Shown here piece after piece: positions 1 to 8,328 of a stretch of DNA of 41,352 nt (position 1 is the first letter of the stretch; each line of letters starts with the position of its first letter). The translations under genes were made by a program, and so were the position numbers. The stretch is from Gammaproteobacteria bacterium (GTDB taxonomy: Bacteria; Pseudomonadota; Gammaproteobacteria; S012-40). The notes below the pieces were generated by a model. It was not told the DNA's origin, did no database searches, and saw nothing but the letters and a program-made list of their open reading frames with translations. The stretch covers positions 1-41,352 of the forward strand of contig WFPC01000040.1 in NCBI GenBank assembly GCA_015487785.1. The letters run 5' to 3'.

Positions 1-3000
1 ACCAGGAATACGAGCTGCTGGCCCCGCCCCTGCCCCGGGCCGGGGATCGGCGCCTGATCTACGGCAAACTCTATGGCAGCGCCAGTGCCTTGCTGATTGC
101 ACGACTGGCCCGGCGCCATCCGCGACCGGTGATAGTGGTGTGCGAAGACATGAACACGGTGATGGCGCTGGAGAGCGAACTGCGCTTCTATCTCGCCGGC
201 GAGGATTTGCCCCTGCTCGCCTTCCCCGACTGGGAAACTTTGCCCTACGATGTATTCTCGCCACACCAGGACATCATCGCCCAGCGCCTGGAAACCCTCT
301 ACCGCCTGCCCGACATCGAGCAGGGCATCCTGTTGCTGCCCATGGCCACCCTGATGCAGCGGATCTGCCCGCGCGATTTCCTGCAGCGCCACTCGCTGCT
401 GCTGGAACAGGGCCAGCGGCTGGATCTGGAAGCCCTCGTCCGGCGCTTGGAGGCCAGTGGCTACCGGCGCGTGCCCCAGGTAATGGAACACGGCGAATTC
501 GCCGTGCGCGGCGCCCTGCTGGACCTCTTCCCCAGCGGCAACGCGCAGCCCATCCGCATCGACCTGTTCGACGACGAAATCGAGAGCCTGCGCCTGTTCG
601 ACCCGGAAAGCCAGCGTACCGTAGCCAAGACCAGGCAGGTCAAGCTGTTGCCAGCACGGGAATTCCCCTTCACCGAGGACGACATCGCCCGCTTCCGCCA
701 GGCCTATCGACACCAGTTCGAGGGCGATCCCCAGCGCAGCAGTATCTATCGCGATATCAGCCAGGGCGTGATGCCCGGTGGCATAGAATACTACCTGCCC
801 CTGTTCTTCGATCGACTCGACACCCTGTTCGACTACCTGCCCGGGCAGACCCTGTTCATCACCCCCCAGGGCAGCGCCGAGGCCGCCGGGCAGGTCTGGC
901 AGGAAATCCGACAACGCTACGAACAGCGCCGCCACGATATCGAACGCCCCCTGCTGCCACCCGAACGCCTCTACCTGGACAGCAGCGACACCCTGCGGGC
1001 GATCAATGCCTTTCCCCGCATCGAACTGCAAAGTTTCAAGACCGACCAGGACGCCGTGAGTGGTGGGCGCGCGCGCAACTTCAACAGCCGCCGCCCGCCC
1101 TCGCTGCTGTTCAACCCCCGCCTCAAGGAACCTTCGGCGGCATTGAAACAGTTTCTCGCCGGTTTCGAAGGCCGCATCCTGTTCACCGCCGAAAGCGAAG
1201 GCCGGCGCGAAGTGCTGTTGCAAATGCTGCGCGACCAGGACATCCATCCCCGCACGGTGGAACACTGGCAGGATTTCCTGTGCGGCGAGGAACGCCTGGC
1301 CATCTGTGTCGCCCCCCTAGAGCGCGGCCTGCTGCTGGATCAACCGCCCCTTTGCGTCATCACCGAACAGCAATTGTTCGGCGAACGGGTACAGCAACGC
1401 CGCCGGCGCAAGAGCGGCGCGCGCGATGCCGATGCCATTGTCAAGAACCTCACCGAACTCACCATCGGCGCGCCGGTGGTGCACCAGGACCACGGTGTCG
1501 GCCGTTACCTGGGCCTGCAGACCCTGGACCTGGAAGGCCGTCAGGCCGAATACCTCACCCTGGAATACGCCGGGGGCGACAAACTCTACGTACCGGTCGC
1601 CTCGCTGCATCTGATCAGCCGCTACACCGGCTCCTCGCCGGACAGCGCGCCGCTGCACCGCCTGGGCACCGACCAGTGGGAAAAGGCCAAGCGCCGCGCG
1701 GCGAGGAAGGCCCACGACGTGGCCGCCGAACTGCTCGACATCTATGCCCGGCGCGAAGCCGCCCGTGGCGTGAGCTGCCGCCTCAACGAGGAAGAATACG
1801 CCGCTTTTGCCGCCCGCTTTCCCTTCGAGGAAACGCCGGACCAGCGCAGCGCCATCGAGGCGGTGATCGCCGACATGCAAAGCGAGCGCCCCATGGACCG
1901 GGTGGTCTGCGGCGATGTGGGCTTCGGCAAGACCGAGGTGGCCATGCGCGCCGCCTTCGTCGCAGTCAACGACGGCAAGCAGGTGGCCGTGCTCACCCCC
2001 ACCACCCTGCTGGCCCAACAACATTTCGACAACTTCCGCGACCGCTTCGCCGACTGGCCGGTGAATATCGAGCTGATCTCCCGCTTCCGCAGCAAGAAAC
2101 AACAAGCGGAGATCCTCGCCCAGCTCACAGCCGGCAAGGTCGACATACTCATCGGCACCCACAAATTGCTGGCCAACGACATTGCCTTCGCCGACCTCGG
2201 CCTGGTGATCGTAGACGAGGAACAACGCTTCGGCGTGCGCCAAAAGGAGCGCCTCAAGGCCCTGTGCACCCAGGTCAACCTGCTCACCCTCACCGCCACG
2301 CCGATCCCGCGCACCCTCAACATGTCTCTGGCCGGCCTGCGCGACCTCTCCATCATCGCCACCCCGCCAGCCCAGCGCCTGGCGGTCAAGACCTTCGTCA
2401 GCCAGTGGGACGACAACCTGCTCAAGGAGGCCATCGAGCGGGAAATCAAGCGCGGTGGCCAGGTGTATTTCCTGCACAACGATGTCGCCAGCATCGAGCG
2501 TATCGCCCGCGAGCTGGCCGAGCTAGTGCCCCAGGCCACGGTGGAGATCGCCCATGGCCAGATGCGCGAACGTCAACTGGAACAGGTGATGAGCGACTTC
2601 TACCATCGCCGCTTCAACCTGCTGGTATGCACAACCATCATCGAATCAGGTATCGACGTTCCCAGCGCCAACACCATCGTCATCAACCGTGCCGACAAGC
2701 TCGGCCTGGCGCAACTGCACCAGTTACGCGGCCGTGTGGGCCGCTCCCATCACCGCGCCTACGCCTACCTGCTGGTACCCCCCCGAAAAACCATGACCGC
2801 CGACGCCATCAAGCGTCTGGAGGCTATCGAATCGCTGGAAGATCTGGGCGCCGGCTTCATGCTCGCCACCCACGACCTGGAAATCCGTGGCGCCGGCGAA
2901 TTGCTGGGCGACGAGCAAAGCGGCCAGATCCAGGAAATCGGCTTCACCCTCTACAACGAATTGCTCAAGCGCGCGGTGGACGCCCTCAAACAGGGCAGGC

Positions 3001-3482
3001 AACCGGAACTGGACCGCCCCCTGGATCACGGCGCCGAGATCGACCTGCGGGTACCGGCGCTGATTCCCGCCGACTACCTGCCCGACGTACATACCCGGCT
3101 CACCCTCTATAAACGTATCGCCAGCGCCGCCGACGCCGCCGCCCTGGACGAACTGCAAGTGGAAATGATCGACCGCTTCGGCCTGCTGCCCGACCCCCTC
3201 AAGACCCTGATCCGCATCACCGAACTCAAGCTCAAGGCCAACCGCCTGGGCATCACCAAGATCGAGGCCGGCCCCAGCGGCGCCCGTATCCGCTTCGAGG
3301 AACAGGCGGCCATCGATCCCATGGCCATCATCCAGTTGATCCAGGGCCAGCCCCAGCGCTACCAGTTCGACGGCCAGAACACACTGCGCCTGCGCCACGC
3401 CATGCCCGAGGCCGAAGACCGCATCCAGCTCATCACCGAACTGCTCCACTGGCTGGAGCAACACCGCCTGCCAGACGCCTGA
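1..3482 (+). CDS. mfd: Transcription-repair coupling factor Mfd, 5'-truncated by the window edge
   Basis: Mfd is a DNA translocase that displaces RNA polymerase stalled at lesions and recruits UvrA for transcription-coupled repair. The reading frame is open from base 3, so the true start lies just upstream; about 1,159 residues are visible, close to full length (the E. coli protein is about 1,150). Seen in order: a UvrB-like N-terminal module (WETLPYD, SPHQD, TLMQR and VMEHGEFAVRGALLDLFP blocks), the RNA-polymerase-interaction/CarD-like module (VVHQDHGVGRYLG, from about nt 1475), then SF2 helicase motifs: Walker A GDVGFGKTE (about nt 1911), DEEQRFG (about nt 2214), TATPIPRT, TTIIESGIDVP and QLRGRVGRS (about nt 2725), and a C-terminal TRCF domain. 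It stands alone on this strand up to csiV. In-frame TTG/ATG codons inside the gene, such as the one at nt 90, are not the start because conserved sequence precedes them. Confidence 0.97.
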   Translation, partial: QEYELLAPPLPRAGDRRLIYGKLYGSASALLIARLARRHPRPVIVVCEDMNTVMALESELRFYLAGEDLPLLAFPDWETLPYDVFSPHQDIIAQRLETLYRLPDIEQGILLLPMATLMQRICPRDFLQRHSLLLEQGQRLDLEALVRRLEASGYRRVPQVMEHGEFAVRGALLDLFPSGNAQPIRIDLFDDEIESLRLFDPESQRTVAKTRQVKLLPAREFPFTEDDIARFRQAYRHQFEGDPQRSSIYRDISQGVMPGGIEYYLPLFFDRLDTLFDYLPGQTLFITPQGSAEAAGQVWQEIRQRYEQRRHDIERPLLPPERLYLDSSDTLRAINAFPRIELQSFKTDQDAVSGGRARNFNSRRPPSLLFNPRLKEPSAALKQFLAGFEGRILFTAESEGRREVLLQMLRDQDIHPRTVEHWQDFLCGEERLAICVAPLERGLLLDQPPLCVITEQQLFGERVQQRRRRKSGARDADAIVKNLTELTIGAPVVHQDHGVGRYLGLQTLDLEGRQAEYLTLEYAGGDKLYVPVASLHLISRYTGSSPDSAPLHRLGTDQWEKAKRRAARKAHDVAAELLDIYARREAARGVSCRLNEEEYAAFAARFPFEETPDQRSAIEAVIADMQSERPMDRVVCGDVGFGKTEVAMRAAFVAVNDGKQVAVLTPTTLLAQQHFDNFRDRFADWPVNIELISRFRSKKQQAEILAQLTAGKVDILIGTHKLLANDIAFADLGLVIVDEEQRFGVRQKERLKALCTQVNLLTLTATPIPRTLNMSLAGLRDLSIIATPPAQRLAVKTFVSQWDDNLLKEAIEREIKRGGQVYFLHNDVASIERIARELAELVPQATVEIAHGQMRERQLEQVMSDFYHRRFNLLVCTTIIESGIDVPSANTIVINRADKLGLAQLHQLRGRVGRSHHRAYAYLLVPPRKTMTADAIKRLEAIESLEDLGAGFMLATHDLEIRGAGELLGDEQSGQIQEIGFTLYNELLKRAVDALKQGRQPELDRPLDHGAEIDLRVPALIPADYLPDVHTRLTLYKRIASAADAAALDELQVEMIDRFGLLPDPLKTLIRITELKLKANRLGITKIEAGPSGARIRFEEQAAIDPMAIIQLIQGQPQRYQFDGQNTLRLRHAMPEAEDRIQLITELLHWLEQHRLPDA

Positions 3483-3612
3483 ACAGATTCATCTACACCC
3501 GGGGAAACGTGGATTCTCCAGTCACAGCGGGCGGAGAACCGCCGCAATCGGGATACAGCGCCAAAGCTCCGTCATCCCCTGCGATATCATCCGCACATCA
3601 ACCCGCTGCATG

Positions 3613-3654
3613 GCCGGTTCGGTTCGGCGAGTGAAATACTAACTCGGAACCGGC
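3613..3654 (-). repeat. Long inverted repeat spanning the def stop codon
   Basis: GCCGGTTC (3613-3620) pairs with GAACCGGC (3647-3654), and CGAGT (3628-3632) pairs with ACTCG (3642-3646). The hairpin includes the last codons and stop of def. There is no clear T tract after it on either strand, so it is more likely a transcript-end stabiliser or a weak or Rho-assisted terminator between the convergent mfd and def than a classic intrinsic terminator. Confidence 0.4.
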
Positions 3655-4178
3655 GCGATACGCCCCGCCTGTTCCAATTCCTCGATGAAACCGAACTGGC
3701 GCAAATCGTCCATGCGCTGGGAATAGAGCACACCGTTGAGATGATCGCACTCGTGCTGAATCACCCGCGCATGGAAGCCCTCGGCCTCGCCATTCACCGG
3801 CTCACCATGCTCGTTCCAGGCACGGTAGTGAATGCGGCAGCAGCGCGCTACCCGTCCACGCAAACCGGGCAGGCTGAGACAGCCCTCCCAGGCGCTCTCC
3901 ATCGCCTCCCCCAGCGGCGTGATCACCGGATTGACCAGCACGGTGAAGGGGATGGGCGCCTGCTCGGGATAACGAGGGTTCACCGCGCCGGTACCAAACA
4001 CCACCACCCGCACACTCACCCCGATCTGCGGCGCCGCCAGGCCCATGCCCCCGCAAGCGAGCATGGTATCGCGCAAATCCGCCACCAGACCCGGCAAAAC
4101 TGGATCATCGGGTGCAATTTCCGCCGCCACCTGGTTCAACAGGGGGTGGCCCATGCGCAATACCGCTCGCACGCTCAC
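3639..4178 (-). CDS. def: Peptide deformylase
   Basis: Removes the N-formyl group from nascent proteins in the cytoplasm; a metal-dependent (Fe2+/Zn2+) hydrolase. All three family motifs are present in the 179-residue product: GMGLAAPQ (44-51), EGCLS (98-102) and HECDH (142-146). Cys100, His142 and His146 are the expected metal ligands and Glu143 the catalytic acid. It stands apart from any fmt/rsmB neighbourhood and lies on the opposite strand between mfd and csiV, two genes that are neighbours in Pseudomonas, so it looks like a second, stand-alone deformylase inserted into that synteny. Whether the genome has another def copy cannot be told from here. The stop codon sits inside a long inverted repeat. 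Confidence 0.95.
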   Translation of the reverse strand: MSVRAVLRMGHPLLNQVAAEIAPDDPVLPGLVADLRDTMLACGGMGLAAPQIGVSVRVVVFGTGAVNPRYPEQAPIPFTVLVNPVITPLGEAMESAWEGCLSLPGLRGRVARCCRIHYRAWNEHGEPVNGEAEGFHARVIQHECDHLNGVLYSQRMDDLRQFGFIEELEQAGRIAPVPS

Positions 4179-4351
4179 CAGCCAATCCCTCGGTACAGGC
4201 CCGCAAATACCCCTATCTGCCCGATCATCCCCTTCCCCGTTTCTTGAACCCGGTCTCGGTTTGCCAGCTTGGCTCGTCGTAGAATGGCATACTCAATAAT
4301 GATACCCTTGTTCGGTCAGCAAGACGTCCCGCTTTTGAGCAGATCATCACC

Positions 4352-5341
4352 GTGCATCGCCTCCCCCGTCATCGTTTCTTGGTTCTCTGGCTGCTGGTCG
4401 GGCTGCTGGGCGCCTTGCCGGCGCAGGCCAGCGAGGACGATGAGCCGGCGCAGGTGCGCTGGTACCAGATCGAAATGATCGCTTTTTCCAACAATCGCGC
4501 GGAAGCGGTGAACGAGGAACTGTGGCCCCGCCTGGAAGGCCCACCGGATTTCGCGCCGGCGGTCAACCTGCTGTTGCCGGAAGACGCCGAGAACGAAGAC
4601 CTGGCTCCATCACTTGCGCAAGAAGACCAGACGACCAGCGAGGCGCCCCTGGCCTTCGGCCTGCTGCGCCACGGGGAACTGGAATTGCTGCCCCAGGCCC
4701 ATCGCATCGCCCGCAGCCCCCACTACAACCTGTTGTTGCACATCGGCTGGCGCCAACCGGTGGTGCAGAATCTCGATCCGCCCCTGGCGGTATTCATCGA
4801 CGACACCCTGCAGACCCCCGATCACCCCCTGGACCGCCCCGGCGCTGGCGCCATCGGCTTCAAGGCCTTGATGAGCCCGCAGGCCCTGTTGCGCCAGGCC
4901 CTGCTGGAAGAAGAAATGGCCACCAGCGCCACCCCCAATCTGGACCTGGACGTGCTCAGCAGCATCCCGGTGATCGAGGATGGCCCACCCCAGAGCATCC
5001 TGTTCGGCACCGTGAGCCTGCGCTGGAACCGTTTCCTGCACCTGGCGCTGAACCTGGTGTATCGCTCACAACGGGAAGAACGGCATCTGGCGAATCTGGA
5101 ACTGGCGCAACTCTTTCCCCTGGCCGAAACCACAACGGCACAACAAGCCACCGCGGAAAGTGGAACGCTGGACAAGCGCCCGACGGCACCCCCAGGGGAG
5201 CCTGCCGGCCAGTTTCGTCTGCGCGAATCACGCCGCATTCGCACCAATACCCTGTATTATTTCGACCATCCCCTGTTCGGGGTATTGGTGCGGGTGAAAC
5301 CCCTCGAAACCCCGACCTCCTCCGCCCCAACAACCGACTAG
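4352..5341 (+). CDS. csiV: CsiV-family (DUF2803) periplasmic protein
   Basis: A 329-residue exported protein. The GTG start at 4352 gives a basic N-terminus, a hydrophobic helix (about residues 9-22) and an AQAS cleavage region, so periplasmic location is likely. The YQIEMIAFSN opening of the mature part, the repeated FGLLRHGELELLPQAHRI-type strands and the C-terminal IRTNTLYYFDHPLFGVLVRV block are typical of the CsiV family. In Vibrio cholerae CsiV supports activity of the LpoA-type activator of PBP1A in response to D-amino acids; a cell-wall role here is inference. No convincing Shine-Dalgarno precedes the GTG. Its 3' end overlaps the convergent mtnP by 4 nt (stop codons interleaved). The order mfd, csiV, mtnP matches Pseudomonas apart from the inserted def. 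Confidence 0.8.
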   Translation: MHRLPRHRFLVLWLLVGLLGALPAQASEDDEPAQVRWYQIEMIAFSNNRAEAVNEELWPRLEGPPDFAPAVNLLLPEDAENEDLAPSLAQEDQTTSEAPLAFGLLRHGELELLPQAHRIARSPHYNLLLHIGWRQPVVQNLDPPLAVFIDDTLQTPDHPLDRPGAGAIGFKALMSPQALLRQALLEEEMATSATPNLDLDVLSSIPVIEDGPPQSILFGTVSLRWNRFLHLALNLVYRSQREERHLANLELAQLFPLAETTTAQQATAESGTLDKRPTAPPGEPAGQFRLRESRRIRTNTLYYFDHPLFGVLVRVKPLETPTSSAPTTD

Positions 5342-6078
5342 AGACGAGGGATGGCCTCGGCCAGGATGCGTCGCACCTTGGCCATGCCGGCATTGAGGTT
5401 TTGTTCGATCATTTCCATGGTCAAGGGCTGCGCGCTGCGGCCGGCGGCCTCGTTGGCCACCACCGCCAGGGTGGCATAGGCCAGCTCCAGCTCCCGCGCC
5501 AGGGCCGCCTCAGGCATACCGGTCATGCCGACGATATCGCAACCGTCGCGTTCCAGGCGATCGATCTCGGCGGCGGTCTCCAGCCGGGGCCCCTGGGTCG
5601 CGGCGTAGGTGGCCCCGTCCACCACGTCGATGTCCAGTGCCCGGCAACTGGCCAACAACACCTGGCGCAGGCCGGCGTCGTAGGGCTCGGTGAAGTCGAT
5701 ATGGGTGACATGGCTAAGGCCTTCCTCGAAGAAAGTGTTCACCCGTGACCAGGTATAGTCGATGATCTGGTCCGGCACCACGATGCGTCCCGGCAGCATG
5801 TCGACACGTATGCCGCCCACAGCCGCCACCGCGACGATCTGGCGGGCACCGGCATCGCGCAGTGCATAGATGTTGGCGCGGTAGTTGACCTTGTGTGGCG
5901 GGATGGTGTGCCCGTAACCGTGGCGGGGCAGGAACAACACTTCCTTGCCGCCGAGACGGCCATGGGTGAGAGGGCCGGACGGCTCGCCATAGGGTGTCTG
6001 CACGATCTCCCGGTTGAGGATCTCCAGGTTTTCCAGGTTGGTCAGGCCGGTGCCGCCTATGATGCCGAGTTCACTCAT
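5338..6078 (-). CDS. mtnP: S-methyl-5'-thioinosine phosphorylase
   Basis: A PNP/MTAP-family nucleoside phosphorylase (246 residues from the ATG at 6078) that splits S-methyl-5'-thioinosine, or a related 6-oxopurine nucleoside, with phosphate to hypoxanthine and methylthioribose-1-phosphate. Visible features are the phosphate-binding GGTG (8-11), PRHGYGH (51-57), NYRANI (65-70) and MTGMPEAALARELE (185-198). In methylthioadenosine phosphorylases two Asp residues near the C-terminal end of the core recognise adenine; the matching positions here read VVANEAAG, with Asn209 and Ala211, which fits 6-oxopurine preference as described for the Pseudomonas enzyme (family knowledge, not tested here). The longer in-frame upstream extension was rejected because it overlaps hpt and lacks conservation. 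The ATG overlaps the end of hpt by 8 nt, implying co-translation. Confidence 0.88.
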   Translation of the reverse strand: MSELGIIGGTGLTNLENLEILNREIVQTPYGEPSGPLTHGRLGGKEVLFLPRHGYGHTIPPHKVNYRANIYALRDAGARQIVAVAAVGGIRVDMLPGRIVVPDQIIDYTWSRVNTFFEEGLSHVTHIDFTEPYDAGLRQVLLASCRALDIDVVDGATYAATQGPRLETAAEIDRLERDGCDIVGMTGMPEAALARELELAYATLAVVANEAAGRSAQPLTMEMIEQNLNAGMAKVRRILAEAIPRL

Positions 6079-6631
6079 CGTCTTGGTGTGCCGCGTAGAT
6101 TGCCGGGCAATTGCGCCAATAGCCCTTGTAATCCATCCCGTAACCGAACACATAGCGGTCGGGAACCGTCAAGGCGGTGAAATCCGCCCGTTGCAGGCCC
6201 TGGCGGCGGTTGTGTCGCTTGTCCACCAGGACCGCACTGTATACCGCCCCGGCGCCCTGCCGGCGACAGAAATCCAGAATGGCCTCCAGGGTCTGGCCCT
6301 CGTCGAGAATATCGTCCACCACCAGCACCGTTCGCCCAGCCAGCTCGCTGTGGGGCTCGGCCACCCAGCGCAAGGTGGTCCCCGTGGTGAGATCACCATA
6401 GCGGGTGGCGTGCAGATAATCGACTTGCAGGGGAAAATCCAGCCGCAGGGCCAGTTCGCTGGCGGTGACGAAACCACCGGTCATCACCACCAGCAACAAC
6501 GGATCGGTACCGGCCAGGGTGGATCCGATTTCATCAGCCATGCGTGCCAACGCCGCTTCCACCTGCGCACGATCATACAGACATTCCGCCCGCTGCAATA
6601 CCTGGTCCGCCTGTTCCGCCGTGATGGCCAT
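6071..6631 (-). CDS. hpt: Hypoxanthine-guanine phosphoribosyltransferase
   Basis: Converts hypoxanthine (or guanine) and PRPP to IMP (or GMP). The 186-residue product has the PRPP-binding signature VLVVDDILDEGQT (102-114), a VVMTGGFVTASEL loop (48-60) and a C-terminal base-recognition region PDRYVFGYGMDYKGYWRN (157-174). The ATG at 6631 is preceded by a GGGGG run at about 4 nt; an in-frame GTG lies one codon upstream. It overlaps mtnP by 8 nt, making a two-step salvage pair: MtnP releases hypoxanthine and Hpt recaptures it as IMP. A TATACT element at 6666-6671 and a terminator of the upstream dsrE unit at 6692-6715 suggest that hpt-mtnP is its own transcription unit. Confidence 0.92.
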   Translation of the reverse strand: MAITAEQADQVLQRAECLYDRAQVEAALARMADEIGSTLAGTDPLLLVVMTGGFVTASELALRLDFPLQVDYLHATRYGDLTTGTTLRWVAEPHSELAGRTVLVVDDILDEGQTLEAILDFCRRQGAGAVYSAVLVDKRHNRRQGLQRADFTALTVPDRYVFGYGMDYKGYWRNCPAIYAAHQDDE

Positions 6632-6665
6632 CACGCCCCCGTGCTATAAACGAAAAAGTGGCCGC

Positions 6666-6671
6666 AGTATA
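6666..6671 (-). promoter_or_regulatory. Candidate -10 element of hpt-mtnP promoter
   Basis: TATACT on the minus strand, about 35 nt upstream of the hpt start and just after the dsrE terminator. The best -35 match (TTGTTT, 6688-6693, 16-nt spacer) is weak and overlaps the terminator T tract. Position and the good -10 are the support. Confidence 0.45.
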
Positions 6672-6691
6672 CACCGCCAGGATCGCGAAAC

Positions 6692-6715
6692 AAAAACCCC
6701 GGCACGAGGCCGGGG
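6692..6715 (-). terminator. Intrinsic terminator downstream of dsrE
   Basis: On the minus strand a perfect 7-bp stem, CCCCGGC / GCCGGGG with a 5-nt loop, is followed by TTTTT. It lies 29 nt past the dsrE stop and separates dsrE from hpt-mtnP. Confidence 0.88.
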
Positions 6716-6743
6716 TAATAGGTATAAACGCTTGCGTGCGCGA

Positions 6744-7112
6744 TCAGTAGGTAAAGGTGACGGTGTCGTCGTCCATCGCCTCGCTGATCACGTAGGCACC
6801 GCCCACGGTTTCGTCGATTTCGGGAATCAGGTCATCCCCCCACAGGTCCAGGGTGGGCGTGCAGACCTTGAAGACCGCGCCGGCCTCGTGGGCATCCTTG
6901 ATGAACTCGTAGACGCTCTTGGGACTGCCTTCCTGAACGAAAAGCTTCTCGGCCACACCCTTTTTGGCCAGTTCGCCGGCCCGGCCGGTCAGCACCACTT
7001 CCACGTCGAATTCCATCGCCGCGGCCACGGTGGCCTGAAAAAACGGCGCGCCCAGCTCGGAAGGGTTCTTTGGGTCGGTGTTAACCATGATAATCAACAG
7101 CTTGTCTGCCAT
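6744..7112 (-). CDS. DsrE-family sulfur-relay-like protein
   Basis: A 122-residue cytoplasmic protein from the ATG at 7112, chosen because GGAGA sits 6 nt upstream and the conserved beta-strand MADKLLIIMVNTDPKNP begins there; the longer frame upstream is low-complexity. Fold features fit the DsrE/DsrF/YchN alpha-beta family: first strand, an AAMEFDVEVVLTGRAGELAKKG helix-strand unit (31-52) and a FKVCTPTLDLWGDD segment (81-94) with the only cysteine, Cys84, at the usual active-site position. Members carry sulfur as persulfide on that cysteine or bind small sulfur species; the exact partner is unknown here. It is monocistronic: strong terminator below, own promoter with a palindrome above, and no other dsr or tus genes visible. 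Peroxiredoxin-like annotations sometimes given to such proteins are not supported by any visible peroxidatic motif. Confidence 0.8.
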   Translation of the reverse strand: MADKLLIIMVNTDPKNPSELGAPFFQATVAAAMEFDVEVVLTGRAGELAKKGVAEKLFVQEGSPKSVYEFIKDAHEAGAVFKVCTPTLDLWGDDLIPEIDETVGGAYVISEAMDDDTVTFTY

Positions 7113-7203
7113 GATCGTTCTCCAGTGATTCAGTGAAATTCGTTGCGGCCGGCGCTCGGCAGGCCATCTGGTCGGGCCGTCGGACTCACGCGACACGCTG
7201 GAC

Positions 7204-7232
7204 ACTATATATTAGTAAATTCTAATCCTCAA
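7204..7232 (-). promoter_or_regulatory. dsrE promoter with palindromic operator in the spacer
   Basis: On the minus strand: -35 TTGAGG (7227-7232), a 17-nt spacer (7210-7226) and -10 TATAGT (7204-7209). Sixteen of the spacer's 17 nt form the inverted repeat ATTAG-N6-CTAAT (7211-7226). A regulator bound there would cover both promoter elements. Placement is typical of ArsR- or MerR-type control; which regulator is unknown. The AT-rich island stands out in a GC-rich context. Confidence 0.6.
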
Positions 7233-7308
7233 CCGAATGCCCATAAAATTTATCGATCCGGCAATACGAAAAGCCCATGCTGTGAAGTCCCCACAGGCTG
7301 CCCAGAAC

Positions 7309-8316
7309 TCAAGCCAGCTCGCCGGCCAACCGCCGGGCCCGGGCCAGTTCGCGGGCGTCTGCACCCGGCCAGGGCCGTGCCTTCAAGTCTAGCAGAGCGG
7401 CGGCTGCGCCAGCGTCGGAGCGGGGGCGGAATCCCTCCAGCACCTGGATCAGGCCAGGGCGGTTGTTGCACACCAGCAGGGCATTGCAGCCGGCCTCCCA
7501 GGCGGCCGTGGCGCGGGCGACGAAATCACCGGCCGCGGCAGCAGCGGCCATGTTGAGATCGTCGGAGAACACCACGCCACGAAAACCCAGGCGCTGGCGC
7601 AACACCTGCCCGATCCAGCGCCGGGAAAAACCCGCCGGACGCGAGTCCAGCGCCGTATAGATTACATGGGCCGGCATGATGCCCGCCAGGCAGCCCGCGG
7701 CGATCAGTCCGGCGAAGGGGCGCAGGTCCTCGTTCTCGATCTCGTCCAGGCTGCGCCGGTCGACTGGCAGTTCGGTGTGGGAATCCGCCGCCACCTGGCC
7801 ATGGCCGGGGAAGTGCTTACCCACCGCTGCCATGCCGGCCTGGCGCTGCCCTTCCACATAGGCCCTGGCCAGTGCCGTCACCACCTCGGGATCGGAATGG
7901 AAGGCGCGATCGCCGATCACTTCGCTGATGCCGCGGTCCAGATCCAGCACCGGAGCGAAACTGAAATCGATACCCACCTCGCGCAATTCCGCCGCCATCA
8001 GCCAGCCCAGGCGGCGAGCGGCATCCACTGCCCCGCGGGCATCATGCGCATACGCCTCCCCCAGTCGCCCGCAGGCGGGCAGGCGGGTGAAGCCTTGTCG
8101 GAAACGCTGCACCCGGCCACCCTCCTGGTCCACGCAGGTGAGCAACTCGGCACGCACCGCGGCGATGGCGTGGAGCAGTGTGCGCAATTGGTCCTGATCA
8201 TGGTAGTTGCGGCTGAACAGGATCACTCCGCCCACCAGGGGATGACGCAGCAGTTCGCCTTCCTCGGCGCTCAACTCGGTGCCCTCGAGATCGAGAATGA
8301 CGGGACCCAGGTTCAT
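7309..8316 (-). CDS. nagZ: Beta-N-acetylhexosaminidase NagZ
   Basis: Cytoplasmic family-3 glycoside hydrolase that removes GlcNAc from GlcNAc-anhydroMurNAc-peptides during peptidoglycan recycling. 335 residues, the typical length. Motifs: LLTCVDQEGGRVQRF (58-72), FAPVLDLD (120-127), KHFPGHG (167-173), the flexible-loop Asp178/His180 pair in DSHTELP, and SDDLNM (251-256) where Asp252 is the expected nucleophile. The start at 8316 has GGAG 8 nt upstream and lies 12 nt after dppC, so nagZ is the last gene of a leftward DUF523-dppB-dppC-nagZ unit. Co-transcription with peptide-type permeases suggests that the transporter serves cell-wall peptide recovery (inference). Confidence 0.95.
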   Translation of the reverse strand: MNLGPVILDLEGTELSAEEGELLRHPLVGGVILFSRNYHDQDQLRTLLHAIAAVRAELLTCVDQEGGRVQRFRQGFTRLPACGRLGEAYAHDARGAVDAARRLGWLMAAELREVGIDFSFAPVLDLDRGISEVIGDRAFHSDPEVVTALARAYVEGQRQAGMAAVGKHFPGHGQVAADSHTELPVDRRSLDEIENEDLRPFAGLIAAGCLAGIMPAHVIYTALDSRPAGFSRRWIGQVLRQRLGFRGVVFSDDLNMAAAAAAGDFVARATAAWEAGCNALLVCNNRPGLIQVLEGFRPRSDAGAAAALLDLKARPWPGADARELARARRLAGELA

Positions 8317-8328
8317 ATCACCGACTCC

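Noticed and set aside
140-3112. Very long open frame (about 990 codons) in another frame of mfd
   Set aside because: High-GC coding sequence leaves other frames open. The translation is low-complexity (Arg, Pro, Gly, Ala) without motifs, while mfd in this region is fully conserved.
4610-5041. Antisense frames within csiV
   Set aside because: No ribosome sites and no conserved features; csiV has a signal peptide and family blocks.
7276-7312. Possible terminator after nagZ (CTGTG/CACAG with a following TTTT)
   Set aside because: The stem is short and interrupted, so the evidence is too weak to list as a feature.
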